Shown piece after piece: positions 12,675 through 26,491 of a stretch of 64,000 nucleotides of DNA (positions within the stretch are counted from its first letter, which is position 1; each line of letters starts with the position of its first letter). The notes beneath the pieces were generated by a model. It was not told the origin of the DNA, made no database searches, and saw only the letters and a program-made list of their open reading frames with translations. Both the position numbers and the translations under genes were made by a program. The stretch is taken from the NCBI GenBank assembly GCA_965153455.1, contig OZ234496.1, positions 16,918,304-16,982,303 on the forward strand, read 5' to 3'. The DNA is from Sphagnum compactum. Lineage: Eukaryota; Bryophyta; Sphagnopsida; Sphagnales.

Positions 12675-13310
12675 GAAATTTTTTAACCCTAAGGTTCTTT
12701 GGGGCAATTGATCTTTGAAATGCATGCAAGAGGTGAGAGTCCATAAAAACATGGTGAAAATGTAACAAATAGTCTACAGTATCCCAATGATGTGGCAGTC
12801 TACCAAGTTGCCCATTGTGTCGATGAATGGCCCATTGGTTTCAGACCCAGTTAAGGCCCAAGCAGCCGCCCACTAGTAGGCCGGGTCCTCCCCAAGTTTC
12901 AAAGGCCATTACCAAAATTACCAAATAGGTACCTACCAAGTAGGCACCTATACTTTGTAGAGAGGGGGTAAAAAGTTATTTGTTCCCGGGGTGGGTGATG
13001 ATGTTTTTTCGAAGGAAGATTTTAATGGCGATCATCAAATGAAAATGTAGAAAATATGGCTGTCATCCCAAGGAAGTTTAGCCAAATCTGGCTGTCAAAC
13101 ATAAAATATTTAGTTTATATATATATATTTAAAAAAATCAACCTTCTACATTCATTTCTAGACATTGAAAACTAACTATAGAAATCTGGAAATTTTCTAT
13201 AAATATTTTTTCCCCTCACTTTTGCTGATGACAACCCTCCAAAATCAATTCATTTTCAAAATTTGGCAAAATCCCACCAGTAAAATAATAAACCCCTGAT
13301 GTGGGGGTGT
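12675..13310. other. Intergenic DNA, possible distant copy of a dispersed repeat
   Basis: Between 13,025 and 13,096 the words GGCGATCATC and TTTAGCCAAATCTGGCTG recall the dispersed repeat seen at 29.6, 32.6, 54.4 and 59.1 kb, but the spacing is different. No gene is visible. Confidence 0.4.
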
Positions 13311-13422
13311 TTTTTTTGGGGGGAGAAGGAGGGTGGGAGGGGGGAGGGGGGCGGGGTGACTCCAAAACAAGAAGATCCTATTTGTTTCCCCTTCCACCCC
13401 CCCCCCTCCCCCCCCCAAAGAG
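13311..13422. repeat. G-rich/C-rich fold-back
   Basis: The left arm (13,311-13,357) is T then almost pure G with GAAGGAGGGTGGGAGGGG. The right arm (13,384-13,422) is CCCCTTCCA followed by C runs and AAAGAGA. The arms are imperfect inverted complements separated by about 26 nt. The left arm has more than four G-runs and could form a G-quadruplex on the plus strand. Confidence 0.7.
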
Positions 13423-13574
13423 AAAAAGACAAGAAGAGATGAACTTTGAAATCACTGATCACCATCAGTACTAAAAAAACATTACCTAGTTCATCTTTTT
13501 GAAAGTGAAAAAAAGGACTGACAAAACCCACCAAAACCAAAGAAAAAAAAAAGAAAAAGAAAAAACAAAACAAA

Positions 13575-13660
13575 ACCCAACCACCCACCCACCCACTAAA
13601 ATATATATTTACTAAAATATATATTAAATATATATTAAATTCAAAAATTAAATTCAAAAA
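13575..13660 (+). repeat. (CCCA)n followed by ATATATT-rich tandem repeat
   Basis: CCACCCACCCACCCA is followed by repeats of CTAAAATATATATTTA and TTAAATATATATTAAA. Low-complexity DNA just upstream of the hexokinase leader. Confidence 0.8.
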
Positions 13661-13899
13661 CCTACCAGGTTTAACTAAGAGATGCCTTCTTCTTCATTGA
13701 ACTAAAGTGGATAACTTAGTAGTAAGTTCACATCCAAATGAAACTGCCAAATAAAAAGTATGGATAATAAGATAAGTACAAATAATCATGTAGGTAGTAG
13801 TAGTAGTCTTTGCTTCCCTAATCCACAAATGCTAATCATAATTAGTGGAGCGCGATTAGCAAGGCAAAGAGCTAACCCCACTTGCCAACCCTCCCGCTT

Positions 13900-14848
13900 T
13901 CTACTGCTCCTGCTGCTTTTGCACAGTGTCAGTAGCCCTTCGTGCTCCATCATCGTTCCTCGACTCTCGCTCTCTCTTGCTCGCGCTCTCTTTCTTTTTT
14001 TCTCTCTCTTTTTGTGTTGCATCTCTCTCTGTGATTCTTGTGTTCTCGAACATCTTTTCTTTTTTCCATCGGTTATTATTTTTCTTTTTTCCAATCGTTT
14101 GTTTTTGTTTCTTTTGTGGTGCCTGTTTTTGTGTTTCTAGATCTTCTTCTTCTTTTTCTGGGAGTTTTGTTGTTGGAGGAAGTTTGATAAGAGGGAAGAA
14201 CTCTGTGTGTGTGTGTGTGTGTGTTTTTGGCTCGTCTTTGGATGGGGATCTGGACTATGCATGGTTCAAAGAGGTCATCGATGCGGAGAATTTGGAGGAT
14301 TCGTGCTTTCCCATAGCCTGCTGGAATGAAGATTTTGTTGTGAAGCGCATGATGTGCGAGCGGCAATATTTGTGCGCCTTTTTGCTGATCTGAGCATCTA
14401 TATACATACCTCTGAGGATTTGTTTGTTTGTTTTTCTTCATGAAGAACTGGTGAGTAGCGATCTGGTTTTGTTGATGTCCGGGAGTGCTTTGATGCGCTT
14501 TTGAATTCGTTTCCTGGTGTGTGGAGATTTGCGTTGCGCGTACTTGTTTGTTTTCTTTAGGATTTCTTTGTGGAAGTGTGTTCTTTCTCTTTTGTTGCGT
14601 GGAGAAGGTTTGAGATCTTCGGTTTGTGCTGCAATGATTTTTCCTTTCCTGTACGGGGATCTTGCTTCCTTCCTGACGAGGAACTTCATCATGTTGTCGT
14701 GGCTTGGATTGTGGCGATTGCAGAGGCTGCTGCTGTCAGAGCAAGACGTAAACCGGGTGCTACTGTCGTGTAGAGGAGAAAAGTTGAGGACCGGTGTTGT
14801 GCAGAGCTCGTGCGGAAGAAGAAGAAGAAGAGGAGCTTCGGAGGCAGC
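13900..14848 (+). promoter_or_regulatory. Promoter/5' leader region of the hexokinase gene
   Basis: Base composition changes sharply near 13,850 from AT-rich to a pyrimidine-rich (CT, CTT) and then balanced stretch that runs into the hexokinase start codon. A (TG)n run lies at 14,204-14,224, and several overlapping open frames occur on both strands. A long leader, perhaps with its own intron and upstream ORFs, is likely, but I cannot place the transcription start. Confidence 0.45.
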
Positions 14849-18788
<3,940 letters not shown>

Positions 18789-19406
18789 TTGTGTTGATAG
18801 AAGAGACTGGCAAATGTTTCGAGATGACTATGTCACTTGCCGGGATAGTACTTTGTTCAGGTGCATCTGACAGGAATACCCTCTTCCACCACAAAACCTG
18901 AAACGGCAGTGACCAAGTCCTCAATAGGTTCTGACAAACATGGCAGCTTCATGGTGGCTTGCTTGCTTGCTGATGCTGGTGCAAATCACCATCAAGCACA
19001 CAGAAATGTATCATTAATCAAGATGTAGCAAGTGCAGCAGGTCTTCAGCTTTTCAGAGTTTGTTGGAAGGCCAACCAGTGTTGCTTACCCTGAGTGGCAT
19101 TATTATACTATGCATTAAAATGGTTATGATTTGCAAAGGATTTGTCTTAAACTCCCAAATGGATCAATCAATATTGTTGCTGTGTGGTGAAATCCTGAGA
19201 AAAACATTTCGTGCCATGTATTGTTGGAGCTCATTTCTGCAAAAAGATGGCAGCAGCAGCAGCAGGATTGATGCTGTGTTGTTTGTTACACATGAGTTAT
19301 TTCCATGTACATAAAATCTCCAGAAGAAATCTCAACACAAAATATCTCCAAGCAGTAAAGGAATCACAAATCCACTGATACAACAAAAGCATCATCTTCC
19401 CAGGAG

Positions 19407-19445
<39 letters not shown>

Positions 19446-19599
19446 GATTCACGAGCTTGAAAACCATGCCTAGAAAAACATGTTCCTGAAAAATCGACCA
19501 AGAAATTCGGATTCGTTCGGACTTGTGTCTTCTCTGACTTGGCAACTGCAAAATAGGTTTTGGAGTCTTGCTTTGATGAACTTTGAAGATGTGTCAGCC
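18789..19599. other. Hexokinase 3' flank and intergenic DNA, with a (GA)n microsatellite
   Basis: This stretch probably holds the hexokinase 3' UTR followed by the MRPL47 promoter. A (GA)n run lies at 19,410-19,446. No other coding signal was seen. Confidence 0.6.
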
Positions 19600-19740
19600 G
19601 AGAATGCAAGAACCCTAGTTTTTGGAAGAAGAAGAAGAAGCAGACGAGAATGCAATAGCCCTAGTTTTGGGAAGAAGAAGAAGCAGACGAGAATGCAATA
19701 GCCCTAGTTTTGTGAAGAAGAAGAAGCAGACGACGAGAAG
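19600..19740 (+). repeat. 41-45 bp minisatellite, three units, upstream of MRPL47
   Basis: Three units each carry CCCTAGTTTT, then GAAGAAGAAGAAGCAGACGA, and the first two end in GAATGCAATAG. The array sits 130-270 bp before the MRPL47 start codon, so it is probably in the leader or core promoter. Each unit contains CCCTAG, close to the telo-box core AAACCCTA that is common in promoters of plant translation genes. Confidence 0.85.
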
Positions 19741-19871
19741 CAGGCGGGCGGATACGGAGATTGTCTTGCACTCTTTCTTTCTTTCTTTCAGGCCGATTAC
19801 GTCCGATGCTGAATCCAAGCTTGCGGTGAAGGGAGGGCAGTAGGGTTTGGAGGAAGGGGTAGAACAAGAAG

Positions 19872-21021
19872 ATGACGACGATGATAAGGATGATGTTGGG
19901 CAGAGAGTTGTTGCGGCAGCCGTTCTTCTTGAGTGCTGCTGCTTCTTCTTCGCACAGGAGCCTAACAGGACTTGCGGATTTCTTCGAAGAAGGACGGGAT
20001 CCCAAAGGAGATCAGAACGTGACCTATGGTATTCTTCTTCTGCTGAAATCCTCGCATCTGCTTTGTTTGTTTGTTTGTTGGGGTTAGATGGGGGTTTTGC
20101 GAGCTTTGCTCTCTCTTCTGTCTTTGTAGGATTGATGAGAGCGTGAGCTTGGGGTTTTTGTTGGATATTCCAGGCCGTAGCTGGAAGGCTTCGGAGCTGC
20201 GGAACAAGTCCTGGGAGGATCTGCATCAGCTCTGGTACGTGATGCTTAAGGAGAAGAACCTGTTGCTATCCCAGCGTCAAATGCTGCTTTCTCAGAACTA
20301 CCGAATGCCGAACCCGGAGCGAGTTCCAAAGGTGAATCTTCTTCTTCTTTTGTCCTCCCCCCAAGTCTGCTTCTTTATGTGATCTGCTCCATCCTAGTTA
20401 TCGCTGAAAACCGGGTAGAGACAGAAGGCATGTTTAGGGTTCCAGTTCACTGGCGTCTTCACAGTTCAAGCATAATAATAAGTACTCTCGAATACTGGTT
20501 TTCTTTAGATTCTGTAATAATGCATCATCATCAAGATGGCCATGGAATTGCAGCTTTGCTCTTTGCACCAGTTCACACCTGCCCTTGAAATTGATTTTTC
20601 TTCTGGAAGTTCAAGTTCTTTCTTTCAATGACCAGCTCTTCTTGGAACCATAAGGACTTCCAGAAATGCTTCCACAAAGAAACCAGATGTGTATGGATTG
20701 ATGAGCTAGAGTATGTAAGTCATGGGGGTTCTTGGTAGTAACAGCCCTCAGCAGCAAGCAAGCAATCTGTGATGAGCATCTTGTCAATTTCAAGGTTCAG
20801 GGTTTAGTGGGGTTGACATACATCACAGCAATAATAAGTTTTGTGCAATGTCAATTTCACCTCATCCAAATAGCAGCACACTTTTTAAACTTGTGGTAAT
20901 GCAACACATGCAGGTGCGCAAGACAATGTGTCGCATTAAACAAGTGCTGACAGAGAGAGCCCTCGCAGAGGAAGATGCCAGCAAACGCAAAAGGTTACGA
21001 GAAATGATAAACGCAATGTGA
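19872..21021 (+). CDS. MRPL47: Mitochondrial ribosomal protein uL29m (MRPL47), three exons
   Basis: Component of the large subunit of the mitochondrial ribosome. Exons: 19872-20028, 20174-20331, 20914-21021; 140 aa, close to the plant protein of about 143 aa. Residues 1-30 are basic and Ser/Ala-rich (MTTMIRMMLGRELLRQPFF start), as expected of a mitochondrial presequence. Then come GLADFFEEG, the family block GRSWKASELRNKSWEDLHQL and WYVMLKEKNLLLSQRQML, then NPERVPK, VRKTMCRIKQVLTERALAEE and a basic C terminus ending REMINAM. This agrees along its length with the Arabidopsis L47 sequence as I recall it. The ATG is the first in frame that gives a presequence. A TAGGGTTT telo-box-like word sits just upstream (19,841-19,848). 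The second intron (20,332-20,913) holds short frames that are not coding. Confidence 0.92.
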
Positions 21022-22608
21022 CTGAACCTTGTTGTTATTCAGCATGAAGTCAGCTGTCTCCAAAGTTATTCATTATGAAACAGGAGATAAACAAAGGTTG
21101 AAAAAGGAAGGGTTTTGGAGGATGCAGCCATGGTTTTGGAGTAGCATGTATCATTAGCAGTCATACTTACACTAATTGCAATCAATGACATCAGCAAATG
21201 GCTGGCAGGATTGTTCTTTCAAGCCACCTCTGTTCTACATTTTAGAGGAATTGATGGAAACCTGGATTCCTACAATGCTGTCATTAGTTGTGCATCCATC
21301 CTTTGAGCAATGCTAGCAGAAAGACATCAAGCTTAGTCATGCAGATCCTAATTTGAGATTCTTTTCCTCTCGTGCAATTGCTCAAAGTAGCCAGTATAAC
21401 TGGTTGGTAGTCTTGCTTAACATGGGGAATGTGCATTGAGTTTCTGGAGACTTTTTTGTTCATGCCCGGACATGGAGAAGTTCAAAGTAAATGTAGGCTG
21501 GTATCCTTTGTCCTACTCTATAGAACTTGCTCGTGTTTTCAATTGTTTGTTTTCATCATGTTCTGTGTGAGTGCTTACATGGATTGTGTGGTATTTTTAA
21601 TGCTGGTGGGATTGTGCAATCACTGTCTGTGTGATCTGATGCTTTATGTCAGTTTACTAAAGCAGTGGATCTGTTTGTGGCCTACTGGTGTATTGTCTAG
21701 TACTAGCAAGTGTTGGAGTGTGGTTGATTAAGACATGATAAAGAATTGAAGGTGTTTTGTTGAGAAGACATCATCTTTGCTTTGGTGATATGATCAGTGC
21801 TCAGCCAGTGGGATTCTGGGGACTGCTTATGAAAGTCGAAGTCAATAGTTTGCAAGCTTTGATGATCTCAGTATTTAGTGCAGCAGGCTTCATGCTCTCT
21901 TGTACGAGACTGTTTGGCAATAGATTTTTGGGGTGATGTTATTGCATGTGGTAGAAGGGAACTGAGAAAGAGGTTTGTTGTAGGAAAGAGATGACCTAAT
22001 AAGGTTGGCCACTGCAGAAAGGTCCTTGATTTCAGAAGCCCTGTGTAGCTCTGAGATTCATTAACCCAGAGACTCACACAGTTGCAGTTGACTGGCAGAC
22101 TACTGTTCTCGGTTCTGAATTCATGTTCTTTGCATAAACAATTGCCAAAATGGTTGGCATGCAGATTGTAGCAAAAGATCCTTTTGACATGACAGCATAA
22201 GTGGCATCTTTCACCATGGAGTTCCCAATCTGATGATGTGCGAGAGGTGCTTGAGATGTAACTTACACTGGGAACCAAGAAAGAAACAAAGACCATAGAG
22301 TCTCATCACTCGTAACTGCATTGCAAGACACCAGACCACAGAAGGGTGCAAAATAGTAACAACACGAAATGATGAAACATTTAAGTGCAGATCTGGAATG
22401 AAAAACCGAGGCACCATAATCTAGCATGAAGGTTGTGAGACATCTTGCAAAATCCGGATCTGGTTTGTGTGATTTATGGTAGATTCTGGAAGTTTTTAGG
22501 GTTAGGGTTTGGAGCTCAAGCAGTAGTAGCAAGTGAAGAAAGCAAGACGCGAAGAGTAGGGAGGAATAAGGAAGGAAAAAAATACCCACTGCTGCTGCTG
22601 CGGCAGAC
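21022..22608. other. Intergenic region between MRPL47 and SEH1
   Basis: Open frames on both strands are short, overlap each other and lack domain signatures. The region near 22,490-22,515 contains TTTTTAGGGTTAGGGTTTGG about 100 bp before the SEH1 start codon. Confidence 0.6.
22493..22512 (+). promoter_or_regulatory. Telo-box-like motif upstream of SEH1
   Basis: TTTTTAGGGTTAGGGTTTGG contains the complement of AAACCCTA (telo box) twice over. It lies about 97-116 bp before the SEH1 ATG. In plants this motif is common in promoters of growth and translation genes. Its function here is inferred from position only. Confidence 0.45.
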
Positions 22609-25585
22609 ATGGAGTGCTCTAGCATTTCTCTGTCGGATTCCGTATTGCACACTTCCTGGAACTATTCTGGTGAAAGATATGCGGCGGCCTGCAACGATGG
22701 CAGCATTCAGATCTGGAGCAGGAGGAACGAAAGTGGTGACGCACCTTTCTCTTGCACCAGTCAATGGAAGGTGAGAAAATCATAGAAGCAGTCTGTTGCA
22801 TCGATCTTAATATCGATCTTTTAGATTTGGGGTTTAGGATCTTACATTGTGTTGCTGATGTTGCGTAGTAGCTGGAGTGATTGATCTATTGTGTTGTGTT
22901 TGATTCTGAGAAGGGGGGACGATAGAGGTAAATACATTTGCAGCAGCAAAACAGATGAGCAAAAAGCACTTCTTTGCTGAAGTGTTTTTGTGGTGGAAAT
23001 TTTGTGCAGGCGCACAATGGTCCTGTGTTGAAAGTGGTATGGGCTCCTCCTGAGTTTGGAGATATGGTGGTGTCTTGTTCCACAGATGGATGTGTGACAT
23101 TATGGGAGGAAGTTGCAGAAGGTAAAGTTCCTGTTTCCTTGTCGAATAATATCAGGCTCGGTTCTTTTGTTTTTCCCTGGAGCTGCAAGACAAAAGAGAG
23201 GAAGGAATGTAAACAGGCCACTGGCACAACGCACAAATAGAAATTAAAAAAACTCCTGCAGAACTATAACAATGAATGCAAGTTCTTCTCCTACAGTCTT
23301 CTTGGAGCTTTTGAGTCCTGATACATGAAGAAGGCTTATAAAAACCTCTGGTTTGCAGTTATGTAGACTGGCTTTCTTGGTCACTTAGAAGTTGTGGTTT
23401 AGGGTCCAGGACTGGGTATTCGAAGCTCCTCTGATCCAGAGCTTCTCCAGCATTCAATCTTCTGTCGACTGGTGTTGTGTGCTCTTTCTTACAGGGGATG
23501 GGGATGACACTTGGAGATTGTGCTCCCATCTTGAGCAGAGCCGGACCACTGTCCTTGATGTTCAGTTTGGAAACTGTTTGTCAGGATTGAAACTTGTAAG
23601 GAGCTGAACACCCTCTGCAAAACTGAGAAACCCTAAACTGGCAAACTCTGTCTCTTTTTCTTTGAGGAGGAGGAGGGGTTCAAGCTCTTTGAAATGCAAG
23701 ACAGGTGGACTAGGCTGAGTATCACATTGTTCTTAGTATGTGTGATATTGGGTTGGTCAGTAGCCATTGTTGTAAGTGAGATCAGTGGCTGGTTCGTCTC
23801 CTCTTGTCTTTATTTGCAAGTAGTCTAAAGGGTTTAGGGTTCTACTCTGCCTTGATGTCCAGAGCTGTGCTGGACCCTGTTATCAACTCCTAGTTATCCT
23901 TGCTATCTTTCCTATATTGGAAGTGTCTTTGGTCTGACTGCTCAAAGTTATGTTGGTAGGTTACAGCTGGAGCAGATGGTCATGTCAAGATCTATGAGAC
24001 TACAAATACTTTGGAACTTAAGCACTGGCAATTGCAGGTAAAGATTCTCTCATTTTGATTTGAATTTGAGTATTATCTTCACAAGGAAATGGTAGACATC
24101 ACAATGGGGTTTATGTTTTTCATGGAAATCTCTGCTGGTCTTCTCTGCAAGAGTTTGGTGCTAGTGCCAGAACGTAGGTTTCTACTGGATTGCTGAACTG
24201 ATCTTTCAGGGTTTGCTCAGCATGGACTAGAATGATGAGAGGATTTGTATTTGTGCAGGCTGAGTTTTCCAGTGTGCCAGCTTTGAAAGAAGGCACTGGA
24301 AAAGTGTCCTGCACTGCAGCATCCATTTCTTGGAGGCCACCTGTTGACTCAATACAACGTCCGGTTTTTGTGCTTGGATACTGCTCATCTTCTCAACAAG
24401 TCGGACCTGCAAAGGTGAGGGCCCTTTGATGTGCCTAACAACAAGCTTAATGAAACAAACTTAATGGTTGTGAAGCATTTTAAAATGGCATCAAATGTGG
24501 ATGTATATGTTTCGTTTATTCCAGTTGCAAGAATTCTGTTACGTGCAGGATCTTGTGGCAAACACTTGCAAGTAAGTTGCTCATTGAAAGCAGAACTTAT
24601 TGTGAGTGGTTTCAGGTATGGGAATTTGCAGAGGCATACCAGCGCTGGCAGTTGCTGGCTGAGCTGGCTGAGCCCAATGAAAAGTTGGAGCCTGTGCATC
24701 ATGTATCATGGGCACCCAATGTAGGCAGGTCAATTTCATGTTTTCAAATTTTCTCCTCTAATTTTTGTTAGGATTCCAGTGAAGAGGATCTCTTTATGCT
24801 AACCTACAAAAGTTGCAAATGTTTCCAATTTTTCTCCTCTGATTGTTAGGATTCCAGTGAAGAGGATCTATCGATTCCCATACAAGAAAGTTGCAAAGTG
24901 AACAGAACTCAAGATGTTGGTATTCCTTTCTTGGTTACACTGATATCAGTCAACAGCAATAATGGATATTGTAGGACATTCTATGGAGTATGAGCCTTGC
25001 AAGGTTGCCCTTTTCATATGACAGTGGTTACATCCCACTTTGCAGAATCATATTAGGAATGTTTCTGTCTCATCTTTCTTGTTTTGAATGGAGGCAGGCC
25101 TTATGAGTTAATAGCAGTTTCCTCTGGGAGAGCAGTTTCCATCTGGAGACTTGAGTTTTCTTCAGACTCTCAAGGAAGGATCTCTGTCTCCAGGGTGGCA
25201 CACTTACAGGACCACAATTCTGAGGTTTGTGTTGCATATAAATCTTTCTGCAATGTCTACTTTGGTTTTCTTGTAGTGCAGTTTATGATGTCTGAAAGCT
25301 TGTCAGATACTCTCGGGTGCCCTGTGACAATGGATGCTGGACTTTCAGCTGAATTCTTCTGGAGACCTGCTGGATGTAGAAATCTATCAGCATTAAAATG
25401 GTGAATTTTGAAATCTGTCTAAGCCATTGCTGTTCTTTTTGTTCCAGGTGTGGCACTTGGATTGGGATATGTCAGGTATGACACTGGCTACTTCAGGTAG
25501 TGATGGAAATGTGCGCCTCTGGCAAGCCAGCTTTGGTGGGCAGTGGCAACAGCAAGGAATTGTTGCAAGCATGAGAGAGTCCTAG
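22609..25585 (+). CDS. SEH1: Nucleoporin SEH1, WD40 repeat protein, eight exons
   Basis: Subunit of the nuclear pore Y-complex and of GATOR2/SEA-type complexes. Exons: 22609-22770, 23010-23121, 23495-23595, 23960-24037, 24259-24414, 24616-24728, 25098-25224, 25448-25585; 328 aa, against about 326 for Arabidopsis SEH1. WD-type blades are visible: HTSWNYSGERYAAACNDGSI then QIW (residues 14-36), VVWAPPEFGDMVVSCSTDG then LWEE, VLDVQFG, ADGHVKIYE with LKHWQLQ, SISWRPP, VSWAPNVGRPYELIAVSSGR with SIW, and finally HLDWDMSGMTLATSGSDGNV then RLWQ near residues 285-310. The order of blades and the SWAPN-GRPYE and 'MTLA-SGSDG' words are specific to SEH1 rather than to other WD40 proteins. All seven introns are GT-AG. 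Intron 6 carries an internal tandem duplication. Confidence 0.93.
24745..24900 (+). repeat. Tandem duplication of about 78 bp inside SEH1 intron 6
   Basis: Units 24,745-24,824 and 24,825-24,900 share TTTTCTCCTCT, TTAGGATTCCAGTGAAGAGG and AGTTGCAAA in the same order. The shared TTGTTAG|GATTCC word looks like a splice acceptor in each copy, but the coding frame continues only at 25,098. Confidence 0.8.
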
Positions 25586-25940
25586 CATAATTTTGTTGTT
25601 GCATGTACATATTTCTGAAGATCCAGTCAAGCACAGTTACGTTTGTTGAAGAGAATAGTCATTGTCAAGTGGTGCACCTGAAAACTGCAACACAACACTG
25701 AAGGTATTCATGAGATAGCGATTTTGCAGACAATTATCAGGTGGAGAATGCAATGCTGGTGTGCACCCATGCACATTGAACCTTCTTCACTCCCTGTAAG
25801 TTGCAATTTTTAAAAAATCTGCAAAGGGACAGAGATCTAGCAGGAGCTTACAGAATCTGATCTTGTTGCACCTGCTGAGGTTCTTTGCATATAATCTTGC
25901 AATGAAAGCACGAGGATACATTGGACAGGCAAATTCTTGT

Positions 25941-25977
25941 TATGACATGAAGAGGAGTAGAACCTCTTCATGTCATA
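25941..25977. repeat. Perfect 15-bp hairpin downstream of SEH1
   Basis: Arms TATGACATGAAGAGG (25,941-25,955) and CCTCTTCATGTCATA (25,963-25,977) are exact complements around a 7-nt loop. The site lies about 360 bp after the SEH1 stop codon and may be within its 3' UTR. It could be an RNA stem-loop or a remnant of a small fold-back element. Confidence 0.85.
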
Positions 25978-26419
25978 TGGCATCAAAGATTTGTGGACTT
26001 TTTTTGAACTGCCAGTTACTTTTGTTTTGAGCATTACATAGAACTTCTTGTTTCACACAGTAAAGCTCTGTTTTAGCTTCAAAGTCACAGTTTCTATCAA
26101 CTTGCTGAGTGGATTCACCCTGAGAGTTCCTTCCCTTCCAAGTTTTTTGAAGTCATAATGGGCAAATTTCAAATCCTGAAGATTTCTGTGTTGTACCCAA
26201 CACAAATGTGCTGAAAGCCCACTGTGACAGGAGACAGTAGCTACAGCTTAAAGCCACTCTCTGAAAGGATGGCTCTAGAAGATGCATGTGGCCCACGTCA
26301 AATAAGGCAGTGTTTACAGTACTAGCAAACCAGTGAGAATGGGTTGCAGATGGCTGATTCTGCCTGGTGACCCATTGGGCAAATGTCAAGGTTGTGTAAT
26401 TTGAAATGGTCAAGCCCCT

Positions 26420-26491
26420 GCCCATTACGTTGGACAATGCGTCAGGTGAGCCCATTAGGGTGAGCTAGGTGATGCACCCAACGTAATGGGC
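26420..26491. repeat. 14-bp perfect inverted repeat with 44-nt spacer
   Basis: GCCCATTACGTTGG (26,420-26,433) and CCAACGTAATGGGC (26,478-26,491) are exact complements, and pairing extends further outward with a gap. Related words (CCCATTGGGCAAATGTCAAG, ATGGGCAAATTTCAAAT) lie at 26,157-26,395, suggesting a nested fold-back or a small decayed element. Confidence 0.75.

Noticed and set aside
13760-14441. Overlapping open frames of 102-155 codons on both strands before the hexokinase
   Set aside because: They are Ser/Leu/Phe- or Arg/Lys-rich products of CT/GA-rich DNA, overlap in several frames, lack domains and lie where the hexokinase leader is expected.
19615-20226. 203-codon minus-strand frame opposite MRPL47
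   Set aside because: It is the antisense shadow of MRPL47 exon 1-2 and of the GAAGAAG minisatellite, and has no domain.
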